Shown: positions 1-8,426, counted from the first letter of the stretch. The stretch is DNA of 34,042 bases from SAR202 cluster bacterium (GCA_008373205.1 RQOS01000019.1:1-34042); one strand, 5' to 3'. Made by a program: numbers and translations. Notes: a model not told the origin generated them from the letters alone.

Positions 1-20
1 GTTATTTGAGCTGCTTTCAT
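1..20 (-). CDS. 5' end of a leftward CDS, possibly MDR-family dehydrogenase (partial)
   Basis: Only six complete codons are present. The minus strand reads MKAAQI and then a partial Thr codon before the window ends. A strong ribosome binding site (GAGGGGG) lies 4 nt upstream of the ATG, so the start looks real. An MKAA(V/Q)I(T) opening is common in zinc-type alcohol dehydrogenases and quinone oxidoreductases, but six residues cannot prove the family. The ATG is 15 nt downstream of the encoded CCA of the tRNA on the same strand. Confidence 0.45.
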
Positions 21-35
21 AAATCCCCCTCTTTA

Positions 36-111
<76 letters not shown>

Positions 112-159
112 CGTATTTTTAATTCTTCTCTTTACTTCAATGAAATTTATATTACACAT

Positions 160-172
160 TTACGTGACGTAA
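160..172. promoter_or_regulatory. 13-nt palindrome in the tRNA/enolase intergenic region, possible operator
   Basis: TTACGT-G-ACGTAA is a perfect inverted repeat around one central base, in the 122-nt region between the leftward tRNA and the rightward enolase-family gene. It lies 61 nt upstream of the ATG at 234. The size and symmetry resemble FadR/GntR-type operators, and such regulators often control enolase-superfamily catabolic genes. No regulator gene is in the window, so the role is inferred. Confidence 0.35.
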
Positions 173-233
173 GAAAAGGTTTAAACTTTCTAAAATAATT
201 ATTTCATAAAAAACTAATAATGGGACAAATAAA

Positions 234-1331
234 ATGAAAATTACTGATGTTAACCTAAAAATTTATAGATGGGAAAGAGCTACTCCTATAACAAATGGTC
301 TATATACCTACACACATAATGTACTTAATATTGTTGAAATCAAGACTGATGAAAAAGATATTACAGGTATCGGTATAGCAGCAGGTATTGATGTTTCTCC
401 AAGTGTAGGAAGAGAGCTAATAGATCATTTTAAGAAAGGAATTATTGGTTTAGATCCTCTTGATAATGAAAGAATATGGCATGAAATGTGGAGACCTAAA
501 CTTGTAGGTAGAAGAGGAATAACTACTAGAATTATTTCTGGAATAGATATAGCACTTTGGGACATAAAAGGAAAAGTTTCTGGGCTACCTGTTTATAAAC
601 TTTTGGGTGGTTTTACCAATAAAGTAGATACATACATAGCTGGGGGATATTACGAAAAAGGGAAAGGGTTAAAAGAATTAGCAAAAGAAATGGAAGATAA
701 TGTAAAAATTGGAGCTAGAGCAGTAAAAATAAAGGTAGGTGCAGTTTCTATTAATGAAGATATAGAGAGAGTAAAGGTTTGCAGAGATGTTGTTGGAAAA
801 GATGTAAAGCTTATGGTTGATGCTAATAATGCTTACAGGCATTACCAAGCAATAGAATTTGCAAGAAAGGCTGAAAAATATGATCTTTTTTGGTTTGAAG
901 AACCAGTAGAGCCAGATGATTATATTGGACAGGCAGAAATAACTCGATCAACATCTATTCCAATAGCTGCTGGAGAAAATGAATATACTAGATATGGATT
1001 TAGAGACATGATTAACCATAGGGCTGTAGATATACTTCAACCTGATTGTTTAATTCTAGGTGGAGTTACAGAATTTATGAAAGTTTGTGCACTTGCTCAA
1101 AGTAATGATTTAGATATTGCTCCTCATGGAGCACAAGAAGTTCATATTCATTTAGTATCAGCTATACCAAATGGACTAATTTTAGAATATTACAGAGATA
1201 CCGTAAATCCAATGCACGGTAAAATATGGGATAATGAATTAGTCATTAAAGATGGTTTTGTTTATGCCCCTGATATTCCAGGATTTGGTCTTAATCCTAA
1301 GTGGAAAGATCTAGAACCATATAGAGTTTAA
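234..1331 (+). CDS. Mandelate racemase/muconate lactonizing enzyme family protein (enolase superfamily)
   Basis: This 365-residue protein has the enolase-superfamily fold: an N-terminal capping domain (about 1-120) and a TIM barrel. Every catalytic position of the mandelate-racemase subgroup is visible: the KxK motif (K165, K167), metal ligands D196, E222 and E248, the Asp-His dyad D271/H298, and E318. The spacing matches mandelate racemase itself, shifted by one residue. Members abstract the proton alpha to a carboxylate, usually to dehydrate acid sugars and sometimes to racemise hydroxy acids. Substrate cannot be read from the sequence because the capping loops set it. It is the first gene of a probable operon, with xdhC 37 nt downstream. 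Its own ribosome binding site is weak. Confidence 0.93.
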   Translation: MKITDVNLKIYRWERATPITNGLYTYTHNVLNIVEIKTDEKDITGIGIAAGIDVSPSVGRELIDHFKKGIIGLDPLDNERIWHEMWRPKLVGRRGITTRIISGIDIALWDIKGKVSGLPVYKLLGGFTNKVDTYIAGGYYEKGKGLKELAKEMEDNVKIGARAVKIKVGAVSINEDIERVKVCRDVVGKDVKLMVDANNAYRHYQAIEFARKAEKYDLFWFEEPVEPDDYIGQAEITRSTSIPIAAGENEYTRYGFRDMINHRAVDILQPDCLILGGVTEFMKVCALAQSNDLDIAPHGAQEVHIHLVSAIPNGLILEYYRDTVNPMHGKIWDNELVIKDGFVYAPDIPGFGLNPKWKDLEPYRV

Positions 1332-1368
1332 TTAGAAGAGATTATATAATTATTATTAGAGGAATTAT

Positions 1369-2496
1369 ATGAAAGATGTATTTGACGCAGCAATAGAAGA
1401 AATTAGAAACAAGAGAAAATTTGTAATTTCTACAGTAACAAGAACTCAAGGCTCTACTCCCCAAAAACCAGGTGCAAAATTACTAGTTAGAGAAGATGGT
1501 TCAGGAGTCGGGACGTTAGGTGGAGGTTGTGTCGAAGGCGACATATGGTTCGCTTCAAGTGAGAAGATCAAGCGTGAAGAAAACGCTGAAGTAAGACCTT
1601 ATGAGCTAAATGAAGACCTAGCTGCACAAGATGGATTAGTCTGCGGCGGAACTATGCATTTTTTGATAGATCCTATAGAAGATAAGCTTGAATTCGAATT
1701 CTTTCTAGATGAAATAGACAAGGCATTTAATGGAGGCAAACCAGTTGCATTAGTCCAAATTCTTGAATCAGAAATCAAAGAACAGGTAGGAAATAAAATC
1801 CTAGTTAGAGAAAATGGTGATCAAACAGGAATTTTATTCAATAAAGATTTAGATAAAAAAATTGTGATGGAAGCCAGAAAATTAATGGCATTAGGTAAAA
1901 ATAAAACAATTCAGTTCGAAAATTGTAGAATATATATCGAAGCTTTTACAACCCCTCCAAAACTTGTAATTGCTGGTGGAGGTCATATCTCAAAAGCTCT
2001 CGGAGATTTAGCTAAACCACTTGGTTTTGAACTTAATATTTTTGATGATCGAGAAGAATTTGCAAATGAAGAAAGATTTCCTCAAGCTGATGAAGTAAAA
2101 GTTGCTTCATATAATGATGGATTTGATAAGTTTCAAATCAATGCCAATACTTTCATAGTGATAGCCACAAGAGGTCATCAACACGATGATTCTGCAACAA
2201 AAGCTGCTCTTGCAACTAATGCTTCTTATATAGGTTTATTAGGATCAAAAAGGAAAACAATATTAATTATTGAAAAATTATTATCTGAAGGGATTGATGA
2301 CGAATCATTCAGTAAGTTAAGAGCCCCTGTGGGATTAGGAATAGGCGCTAGGACACCAGAAGAAATTGCAATTTCTATAATGGCAGAAATATTATCTTTT
2401 AGGCTAGGTGGAAATAATAACTCTATGATGCTAGATCAAAAATTCATTGATAAAATCAAGGAAAAAATTTCAAAGACCCAAAGAATAAATAATTAA
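1369..2496 (+). CDS. XdhC/CoxI family molybdenum-hydroxylase maturation protein
   Basis: XdhC-type proteins bind molybdenum cofactor, support its sulfuration, and insert it into xanthine/aldehyde/CO dehydrogenase-type enzymes. The N-terminal XdhC_CoxI domain carries GGGCVEG (C54) and VCGGT (C92). The C-terminal Rossmann-like domain starts near residue 197 with a GGGH motif (203-206), followed by TRGHQHD (267-273) and LLGSKRK. At 375 residues it is full length for the two-domain form. An AGAGGA ribosome binding site precedes the ATG. A MocA-like nucleotidyltransferase begins 3 nt after the stop, a common pairing. No structural Mo-hydroxylase subunit is in the window. Confidence 0.93.
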   Translation: MKDVFDAAIEEIRNKRKFVISTVTRTQGSTPQKPGAKLLVREDGSGVGTLGGGCVEGDIWFASSEKIKREENAEVRPYELNEDLAAQDGLVCGGTMHFLIDPIEDKLEFEFFLDEIDKAFNGGKPVALVQILESEIKEQVGNKILVRENGDQTGILFNKDLDKKIVMEARKLMALGKNKTIQFENCRIYIEAFTTPPKLVIAGGGHISKALGDLAKPLGFELNIFDDREEFANEERFPQADEVKVASYNDGFDKFQINANTFIVIATRGHQHDDSATKAALATNASYIGLLGSKRKTILIIEKLLSEGIDDESFSKLRAPVGLGIGARTPEEIAISIMAEILSFRLGGNNNSMMLDQKFIDKIKEKISKTQRINN

Positions 2497-2499
2497 AAA

Positions 2500-3105
2500 A
2501 TGAAATCAGATATTGCAGCCCTGATTCTTGCTGCAGGTAAATCAACAAGAATGGGAACCTCTAAATCTCTTCTTAACTGGCATGGAGAATTGTTAGTAAA
2601 TTATCAAATCAATGCACTAATTAAATCCGGATGTAAAGAAATTTATTTGGTTATTGGTCATAATGCAGATGAAATTCGATCAAAGATTTCTAATACAAAA
2701 GTTACGATAATAAATAATCCAAATTATGAGTCTGGGAAATCTTCATCAATTATAAGGGGCATGAAATCCATAGATAAAAGTATAGAAAGCTTAATTATAG
2801 TTGGAGTAGATCAACCTAGACCAATTTGGTTCTATGAAAAAATAATTAAGTTTCACAATAAATCTACATCAGTGATTTCTTCACCTATAAATAATAAAAA
2901 AAGAGGTCATCCTCTAATCATCAGAAAAAGTTTTTTTGATGAAATTTTACAAATTTCAAATTATAAAAATGGATTAAAAGACTTATTTAGAATAAATGAT
3001 GATTTAGTAAAAACTTTTGAAATAAATTCTGAGTGGACTCACCTTGATCTCAATGATAAAGAGTCATTTGAAAGAAGCCTTAAATTAAACCTTGAAGATG
3101 AATAA
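2500..3105 (+). CDS. MobA/MocA-like molybdenum cofactor nucleotidyltransferase
   Basis: This 201-residue NTP-transferase-fold protein has the signature LILAAGKSTRMGTSK at 8-22, VGVDQPRP at 101-108 (D104 the likely metal ligand) and RGHP at 135-138. These fit MocA-type enzymes, which transfer CMP from CTP to molybdopterin cofactor for the xanthine dehydrogenase family. Its place directly after xdhC favours this over MobA (GTP) or an unrelated sugar nucleotidyltransferase. The stop overlaps the ATG of the next gene by 8 nt, so the genes are probably translationally coupled. Confidence 0.87.
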   Translation: MKSDIAALILAAGKSTRMGTSKSLLNWHGELLVNYQINALIKSGCKEIYLVIGHNADEIRSKISNTKVTIINNPNYESGKSSSIIRGMKSIDKSIESLIIVGVDQPRPIWFYEKIIKFHNKSTSVISSPINNKKRGHPLIIRKSFFDEILQISNYKNGLKDLFRINDDLVKTFEINSEWTHLDLNDKESFERSLKLNLEDE

Positions 3106-3418
3106 TAAATTAGAAAAATATGGGGATGAATTAATAAATGAAACCTTAGCTTTCATTAAAGAAAATATAAATTGGAAAATTACTGAGCATGACTTATTAC
3201 AATTCATAAACGGTAAAATTCAAATGAATAATTTTGATCTGAATATAAAAAATAATGTTTCATTTGAAGAAAACACTAAAGATAAAAACTATGTTCCAAA
3301 TCCGGAAAATTCAAAAATAATTAGAAAAAAAGGAAAGATTAAACTTGAATTATATTTATCAGAAAAAGAAACAAAAAGTGTTCACATAATTAAAGAAATA
3401 ATGATAGAAAATTTATAA
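3098..3418 (+). CDS. Small conserved-context hypothetical protein
   Basis: I do not recognise this 106-residue, lysine- and asparagine-rich protein. It has no signal peptide, membrane segment or cysteine. It looks soluble, with a helical N-terminal part (about 1-50) and a C-terminal segment rich in alternating Lys/Glu and aliphatic residues. I chose the ATG at 3098, which overlaps the preceding gene by 8 nt. A TTG two codons earlier (3092) is also possible. The overlap on one side and an 18-nt gap to the SDR gene on the other make it an operon member, so a link to Mo-cofactor maturation is plausible but unproven. Confidence 0.7.
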   Translation: MNNKLEKYGDELINETLAFIKENINWKITEHDLLQFINGKIQMNNFDLNIKNNVSFEENTKDKNYVPNPENSKIIRKKGKIKLELYLSEKETKSVHIIKEIMIENL

Positions 3419-3436
3419 GGATAAAGGAGTTAAAAA

Positions 3437-4201
3437 ATGAGTAGTTCTATTTTGAAGGATAAAGTTGCAATTGTTACAGGTGGTAATGGAGGGATTGGTT
3501 TAGGTATTTCAGAAGGATTTGCTGAAGAAGGTGCAAAAGTTATTATTGCTGCAAGAAATGAAGAAAAAAATAAAGCAGCAATTGAAAAAATAAAAAAAAT
3601 AAGTCAAAACAGCGAAACTTTTAATTTAGATGTGAACGACCCAGATTCTATAAATAAACTCATGGAATTTACAATAGAAAAATTTGGGAAAATAGATATA
3701 TTGGTTAACAATGCTGGTATAAGTAGAAGAAGTGATGAGCCTCATCTATTATCTAAAAATGATTGGGACGATGTTATTGATACTAACTTAAATTCAATTC
3801 ATCATATGACTTCTGCTGTGTTCCCACACTTAAAGAAAAATAAATCAGGGAAAATCATAAATATAGGTTCGATGATGTCTATTTTTGGGAATGCAAATTC
3901 TGCAGCTTATGCAGCAAGTAAAGGTGGTGTAGTGCAATATACAAAAAGCTGTGCAATTGCTTGGGCTAAATATAATATTCAAATCAACACTATACTGCCT
4001 GGTTGGATCGTGACAGATATGACAAATGAATTCAAAAAAGTAAATCCAAAAAGATACGCTACGATTGCAGGGAGAACTCCAGCGGAAAGATGGGGATTAC
4101 CTGAAGATATGGCAGGTACTGCTATTTTTCTTTCAAGCAAATTTTCAGATTTTGTAAATGGAGTATCTATTCCTGTAGATGGTGGTTATAGTGTAATGTA
4201 G
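3437..4201 (+). CDS. SDR family NAD(P)-dependent oxidoreductase
   Basis: This is a classical 254-residue short-chain dehydrogenase. The cofactor motif TGGNGGIG is at 14-21, NNAG at 91-94, and the catalytic Ser-Tyr-Lys set is S145, Y158 and K162. The C-terminal PVDGGYSVM end is typical of FabG/gluconate-5-dehydrogenase-like members. A strong AAGGAG ribosome binding site lies 8 nt before the ATG. As last gene of the enolase-xdhC-mocA run it more likely oxidises or reduces a hydroxy or keto acid in catabolism than serves fatty-acid synthesis, but the substrate is unknown. It ends 6 bp from the convergent thiD. Confidence 0.92.
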   Translation: MSSSILKDKVAIVTGGNGGIGLGISEGFAEEGAKVIIAARNEEKNKAAIEKIKKISQNSETFNLDVNDPDSINKLMEFTIEKFGKIDILVNNAGISRRSDEPHLLSKNDWDDVIDTNLNSIHHMTSAVFPHLKKNKSGKIINIGSMMSIFGNANSAAYAASKGGVVQYTKSCAIAWAKYNIQINTILPGWIVTDMTNEFKKVNPKRYATIAGRTPAERWGLPEDMAGTAIFLSSKFSDFVNGVSIPVDGGYSVM

Positions 4202-4207
4202 GTCCTA

Positions 4208-5008
4208 CTAAAAAAAATGATTTAATGGGCCATTCCCCTTGCCTATTTTATATGCTTTATTAATAGCTTTAGTAACATATTCTTTAGATAATTTTACTGA
4301 ATCTTTTAGATCTTCTCCTCTAGCAAGAAATGCTGTTATTGCTGCTGAAAAAGTACAACCAGTTCCATGAGTTGAAGTTGTATCTATTCTTTTTACACTG
4401 AATGATTCAAATTTATTTCCATCATAAAATACATCTTCAGACACATCTGATTTAAAAAAATGTCCTCCCTTGATTACTACAGATTTTGGGCCATAATTTT
4501 TTAAGATTTTACACGCTTTATAAATATCGTCTTTAGTTTTTATTTTCATCTCAGTCAACTCTTCAGCTTCTGATAAATTTGGAGTGATAATAGTAGCTAA
4601 TGGAAATAGTTTTTGCTTTAATGCTTTTATAGCCTTTGACGAAATCAGGACATCCCCTGATGTAGCAACTATTACCGGATCAATAACTAATCGAAGATTA
4701 GACGATTCACCTAACAAATTTGCAATATCAATTACTGTAGATTCTTCAGGAAGCATCCCTGTCTTAACTGCATCAAATCCTATATCTTTTATGATTGAAT
4801 TTATTTGATTCTTCAAAACAGTGTTAGGAATTATATGAATGTCACTGACCCCTACAGTATTTTGAGCTGTTACAGAAGTAACTGCAGAAACTCCATAACA
4901 ATCTAATGATCCAAAGGTTTTAAGGTCAGCTTGAATACCTGCGCCACCTCCAGAATCAGAACCTGCAATGGTCATACAAATAGGAAGTGGTTTTGCATCT
5001 GGTTTCAT
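4208..5008 (-). CDS. thiD: Hydroxymethylpyrimidine/phosphomethylpyrimidine kinase
   Basis: ThiD phosphorylates hydroxymethylpyrimidine (HMP) and then HMP-phosphate to give the pyrimidine half of thiamin. The N-terminal signature AGSDSGGGAGIQADLKTF is at 15-32. VKTGML (81-86), VIDPV (108-112), KGGH (180-183) and the GTGC anion hole with catalytic Cys (215-218) are all present. At 266 residues it is full length for the single-domain enzyme. The gene stands alone between two rightward genes, with no riboswitch in its 64-nt upstream region, unlike the transporter at 5957-8424. Together they imply salvage of the pyrimidine precursor. Confidence 0.96.
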   Translation of the reverse strand: MKPDAKPLPICMTIAGSDSGGGAGIQADLKTFGSLDCYGVSAVTSVTAQNTVGVSDIHIIPNTVLKNQINSIIKDIGFDAVKTGMLPEESTVIDIANLLGESSNLRLVIDPVIVATSGDVLISSKAIKALKQKLFPLATIITPNLSEAEELTEMKIKTKDDIYKACKILKNYGPKSVVIKGGHFFKSDVSEDVFYDGNKFESFSVKRIDTTSTHGTGCTFSAAITAFLARGEDLKDSVKLSKEYVTKAINKAYKIGKGNGPLNHFF

Positions 5009-5072
5009 AGTTTTACTTTTCTTAAGATTAAGTTATAAATATTTATAGTAAATATTCTAACAGAGGTTAAAA

Positions 5073-5948
5073 ATGTCTTGGATTTTCAAAAATGTTATAC
5101 CAAATATTGGGACTATTACTGAAGGGCCTTGCTGGAACGGTAAAGAACTTCTTTTCTCAAATATTTCTCACAATAGAGTTCTTTCATACAATCCAAGTAA
5201 CAACAAAGTTTATGAATTTATATCTGATACTGGAGGAGCAAACGGACTAAATTATAATAAAGAACAAGAGCTATTTGCATGTGAAGGATCAAGAAGAAAT
5301 ATTTCAAAATATAATATAGACGGTTCAAAAGAAATAATTGCTGAGTCATTAGATGGTAAAAAACTAAATGCCCCAAATGATTTAGCTATAAATAGTAAAG
5401 GTTCTATTTACTTTTCAGATAGGGTTGAGGACATAAATCCAGAGATGGGAATAGGTTTTTCTGCAATAATTTCCGCAGATAAAAATTCGGATGGAACTTA
5501 CACAACTAATAGAAGGACTTTTGATACTTCCATGCCGAATGGTTTATTATTCAATGAAGAGCAAAATATTCTATATGTAGCTCAATCAGATTATAGAGCA
5601 GACAGAGAAAGAGAACTAAGGTCATATTCAGTTGAATCTGATGGATCTCTAAGCAATATGAAAGTTTTACATGACTTTGGTCCTCATAGAGGAATAGATG
5701 GCATGACTTTAGCTTCTTCTAATAGCAATGAAAATTATATTGTCGCTGCTACTGGATGGGAGTTATCTGGACCCGGCGGGAGCATAGTTGTATTTGATCA
5801 AGATGGTAAAATTGTTGAACGCCATTTAGCTCCTTGCGAAAGGCCGACAAATTGCACATTTATAAATAATAAAATATATGTCACAAGTATCGAAGGGCAT
5901 CTTTTAGAAGCCGAAACAGAATTATCTGGAATTTTACTTTGGCCTTAA
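5073..5948 (+). CDS. SMP-30/gluconolactonase/LRE family protein
   Basis: This 291-residue six-bladed beta-propeller hydrolase shows the metal ligands of the SMP-30/gluconolactonase family: E17 in TEGPCW, N102 in NAPNDL, N156 in MPNGL and the catalytic D209 in RGIDGM. Relatives open sugar lactones to aldonates. There is no signal peptide, so it should be cytoplasmic. The ATG follows an AGAGG ribosome binding site. It diverges from thiD and ends 8 bp before the convergent transporter gene. With the acid-sugar-type dehydratase and SDR nearby it could belong to a sugar-acid route. Substrate is not inferable. Confidence 0.88.
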   Translation: MSWIFKNVIPNIGTITEGPCWNGKELLFSNISHNRVLSYNPSNNKVYEFISDTGGANGLNYNKEQELFACEGSRRNISKYNIDGSKEIIAESLDGKKLNAPNDLAINSKGSIYFSDRVEDINPEMGIGFSAIISADKNSDGTYTTNRRTFDTSMPNGLLFNEEQNILYVAQSDYRADRERELRSYSVESDGSLSNMKVLHDFGPHRGIDGMTLASSNSNENYIVAATGWELSGPGGSIVVFDQDGKIVERHLAPCERPTNCTFINNKIYVTSIEGHLLEAETELSGILLWP

Positions 5949-5956
5949 AATAAATC

Positions 5957-6916
5957 TTAATTTGAAAAGTTGGTATAAACTAAATCCTCAATATTAAGAG
6001 ATTTATCCAAAAATTTATTTTCATTCATCCAATTATACGTATCATACCATTTACTTAAATCTTGATATCCAAAATTAACACTTTCAGATTGCCACATTGG
6101 TATTAATAACTTAATTCCTGCTCTCTCAACCTCTTCTTCAACAATCTCTTTCCCAGCTATGTTAATTAAGCTATCAATTGATTTTTCAGGATTTAATATA
6201 GAGAATTCGTAACCTTTTTTAATTGAACTTACGACTTTTTTCAATTCAGCATTTTTTTCCTCTAAAAATGTTGAATTAGTAATTAACAGTAGTTCATAAT
6301 AATCTGGTACACCCCATTCTTCTAATCTCATAATTTCTATATCGTAACCTTGAAGCTCCATAACTATTGATTCATGGGTCCAATAAGCTCCTATTATTGC
6401 ATCAACTGAACCTGATACTAAGGCCTTAACTAGTTCAAATCCGACATCAATCGTATCTACATCTTCAATATTTAAGCCATCGTTATTTAGTACAGTTTCC
6501 AACATTGCTTTATTTGATGGAATTCCAGGATAACCAATTGTTTTACCTTTTAAGTCACTAGGAGTTTGTATATTTTTTTCTTTGAGAGTCATAATAGAAT
6601 TTAATGGATGCTGGGAAATACTTAAAACTGAAATCACATCTAGGCCCGCAGATTGAGCTTGTAAAATATCTGGATGATATGATAGTCCAAGATCGTCACG
6701 ACCACTTGCAACTGATGATATTATTGCAGTAGGATCAGAAGGAGTATAAACTTCTAAATTTATATTTTCTTTTTCGAAAAATCCTTCATCAATAGCTGAA
6801 TATATTCCTGAGTGATTAGAATTTGGATACCAATCTAATGCCATGGAAACAGATTTGTCATTTTGACAACTTATAAAAGATATTCCTAAAATTATTCCTA
6901 GTAATATTTTTTTCAT
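5957..6916 (-). CDS. ABC transporter substrate-binding lipoprotein, NMT1/THI5-like (thiamin pyrimidine precursor)
   Basis: The N-terminus is a lipoprotein signal with lipobox FISC (C17 lipidated). The mature domain opens with the NMT1/THI5-like segment LDWYPNSNHSGIY (27-39), which in ThiY-type proteins binds formylaminopyrimidine or HMP. Length (319 residues) is normal for the family. It is the last gene of a three-gene leftward operon whose leader is a TPP riboswitch, which strongly supports a thiamin-precursor ligand over taurine or nitrate. The ATG shares one base with the stop of the permease gene (TAATG). Confidence 0.92.
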   Translation of the reverse strand: MKKILLGIILGISFISCQNDKSVSMALDWYPNSNHSGIYSAIDEGFFEKENINLEVYTPSDPTAIISSVASGRDDLGLSYHPDILQAQSAGLDVISVLSISQHPLNSIMTLKEKNIQTPSDLKGKTIGYPGIPSNKAMLETVLNNDGLNIEDVDTIDVGFELVKALVSGSVDAIIGAYWTHESIVMELQGYDIEIMRLEEWGVPDYYELLLITNSTFLEEKNAELKKVVSSIKKGYEFSILNPEKSIDSLINIAGKEIVEEEVERAGIKLLIPMWQSESVNFGYQDLSKWYDTYNWMNENKFLDKSLNIEDLVYTNFSN

Positions 6917-7677
6917 TAATAAACTCCCTTGATTAATTTTTTTTCTATTATTTTTACTGATAAAAAAAGAACTGATGCAAATAATGATAATAAAAAGATT
7001 GAAGCAAAAACTCTTTCAGTTTGAAATAAAGGTCCAGATACTTTCATAATCCAACCTAAACCTGCTTTCGATCCAATCCATTCTGCTACAACAGCTCCTA
7101 TTACTGAGCTTACAGCAGCAACCTTAAGACCTGAAAAAAAGCTTGGTAAAGCTAATTTAATTTTTAATAATGAATAAATTTGATAAGTTGATGCCCCCAT
7201 AGTTTTCAGCATATTTTCCATTTCATTATTTTTTTTATTTAGCCCGTCAAAAACTCCTATGCAAATAGGGAAAAATGATATTAAGAACACCACTATAATT
7301 TTAGATAATAATCCAGCTCCAAACCAAACAATAAGAATAGGTGCGAGAGCAAAAATAGGGATCACTTGAGATGCAATTACATATGGCAATATAGATCTCT
7401 CTAAAACTTTTGAAAGAGTCATTGAAAAACCTAAAATTATTCCTAGAATCACTGCTAGCGATAAACCTAATATAATTTCGTATCCTGTCACTGACATGTG
7501 ATATAACAGAAAACTTGTTGAGTCTAAGAATTCCAAAAAAATAGCTGATGGAGATGGTAAAAGCCAAGGTTCAAATAAATTCATAATTGATAAGATTTGC
7601 CAAATCGCTATGATAAAAATAAAGGCAAGAATTGGTAAATACCAATTTATTAATTTATTATATAAATTTTCTAACAA
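6916..7677 (-). CDS. ABC transporter permease, thiamin precursor uptake (ThiX-like)
   Basis: This 253-residue inner-membrane protein has about six hydrophobic helices, starting at residues 13-31. The binding-protein-dependent transport EAA loop is at about 152-180 (G161-A162 and LP at 177-178), where it contacts the ATPase. The start is TTG, immediately after the ATPase stop, with ribosome binding site AGAGGTAAGG. The next in-frame Met (32) would delete the first membrane helix, so TTG is preferred. Gene order ATPase-permease-binding protein and the riboswitch upstream place it in thiamin-precursor import. Confidence 0.92.
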   Translation of the reverse strand: MLENLYNKLINWYLPILAFIFIIAIWQILSIMNLFEPWLLPSPSAIFLEFLDSTSFLLYHMSVTGYEIILGLSLAVILGIILGFSMTLSKVLERSILPYVIASQVIPIFALAPILIVWFGAGLLSKIIVVFLISFFPICIGVFDGLNKKNNEMENMLKTMGASTYQIYSLLKIKLALPSFFSGLKVAAVSSVIGAVVAEWIGSKAGLGWIMKVSGPLFQTERVFASIFLLSLFASVLFLSVKIIEKKLIKGVY

Positions 7678-8424
7678 TTACCTTACCTCTTCTAATCTAC
7701 AATAGAGATCTTTACGAATCTCAAGAAATTCACTAGACATATTAATATTTGAACTTCTAGGATGGGGCATAGAAATATCTTTTTGAAACCTAAAATTATT
7801 TTTGCCTGAACCCATGATTATAACTTTATCTGATAAAAAAATTGCTTCATCGATATCGTGAGTGACTAAAATTATTGATTTTTTTATATATTTCTTTAAT
7901 TGCTCTAACCATATGTATAGTTCCATTCTAGTTATTGCATCGAGAGATGCAAAAGGCTCATCTAATAAAATAAATTCTGATCTTTGTATGATAGTTCTAA
8001 GAAAAGCAGCTCTTTGCTTCAATCCTCCAGACAATTCATTTGGATAGAAATCAATATATTCATTTATCCCAAGAATTTTAGACTTTTCAATTACATCATC
8101 ATAACTTGATTGACTTTTATCACCTAGAATTTTCAATGGTAAAAGAACATTTTCTTTTACAGTTAACCAAGGAAATAGTAGGTCATTCTGCTGCATGTAA
8201 GAAATATTTCCGAGTAAATCTTTGTTGTTATCTATCGTAATATTGCCAGAAATAGGTTTTAGTATTCCTGAAATCATTTGAAGAAGAGTGCTTTTACCAC
8301 ATCCACTGTGTCCTAAAATTGCAATAGTTTGACCACTAGGAAATTCGAAAGAAAGATTATTAATTATGGGAGCTTCGTTGTTGAAGCTATAATAAATTTT
8401 TTCTAAGATTATATTTTTTTTCAT
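7678..8424 (-). CDS. ABC transporter ATP-binding protein, thiamin precursor uptake (ThiZ-like)
   Basis: This 248-residue ATPase has Walker A GHSGCGKST (38-46), Q-loop at 78-79, signature LSGGLKQ (131-137), Walker B ending in D155-E156, and switch H189. It resembles the nitrate/taurine/thiamin-precursor subfamily. It is the first gene after the TPP riboswitch, and its ribosome binding site GGAGGGA is the 3' end of the aptamer. It should energise uptake of the pyrimidine precursor with the permease and lipoprotein downstream. Confidence 0.93.
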   Translation of the reverse strand: MKKNIILEKIYYSFNNEAPIINNLSFEFPSGQTIAILGHSGCGKSTLLQMISGILKPISGNITIDNNKDLLGNISYMQQNDLLFPWLTVKENVLLPLKILGDKSQSSYDDVIEKSKILGINEYIDFYPNELSGGLKQRAAFLRTIIQRSEFILLDEPFASLDAITRMELYIWLEQLKKYIKKSIILVTHDIDEAIFLSDKVIIMGSGKNNFRFQKDISMPHPRSSNINMSSEFLEIRKDLYCRLEEVR

Positions 8425-8426
8425 TC

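Noticed and set aside
3437-4201. SDR gene as fabG of fatty-acid synthesis
   Set aside because: Motifs fit, but it is not near other fab genes and sits in a catabolic and Mo-maturation run, so a specific fabG call is not supported.
4584-4808. Open frame antisense to thiD (74 aa)
   Set aside because: It lies wholly inside a well-supported gene, has no ribosome binding site, and its protein resembles no family. The same holds for the other short antisense frames, such as 7862-8047, 14122-14319, 18454-18693, 25414-25608 and 30256-30540.
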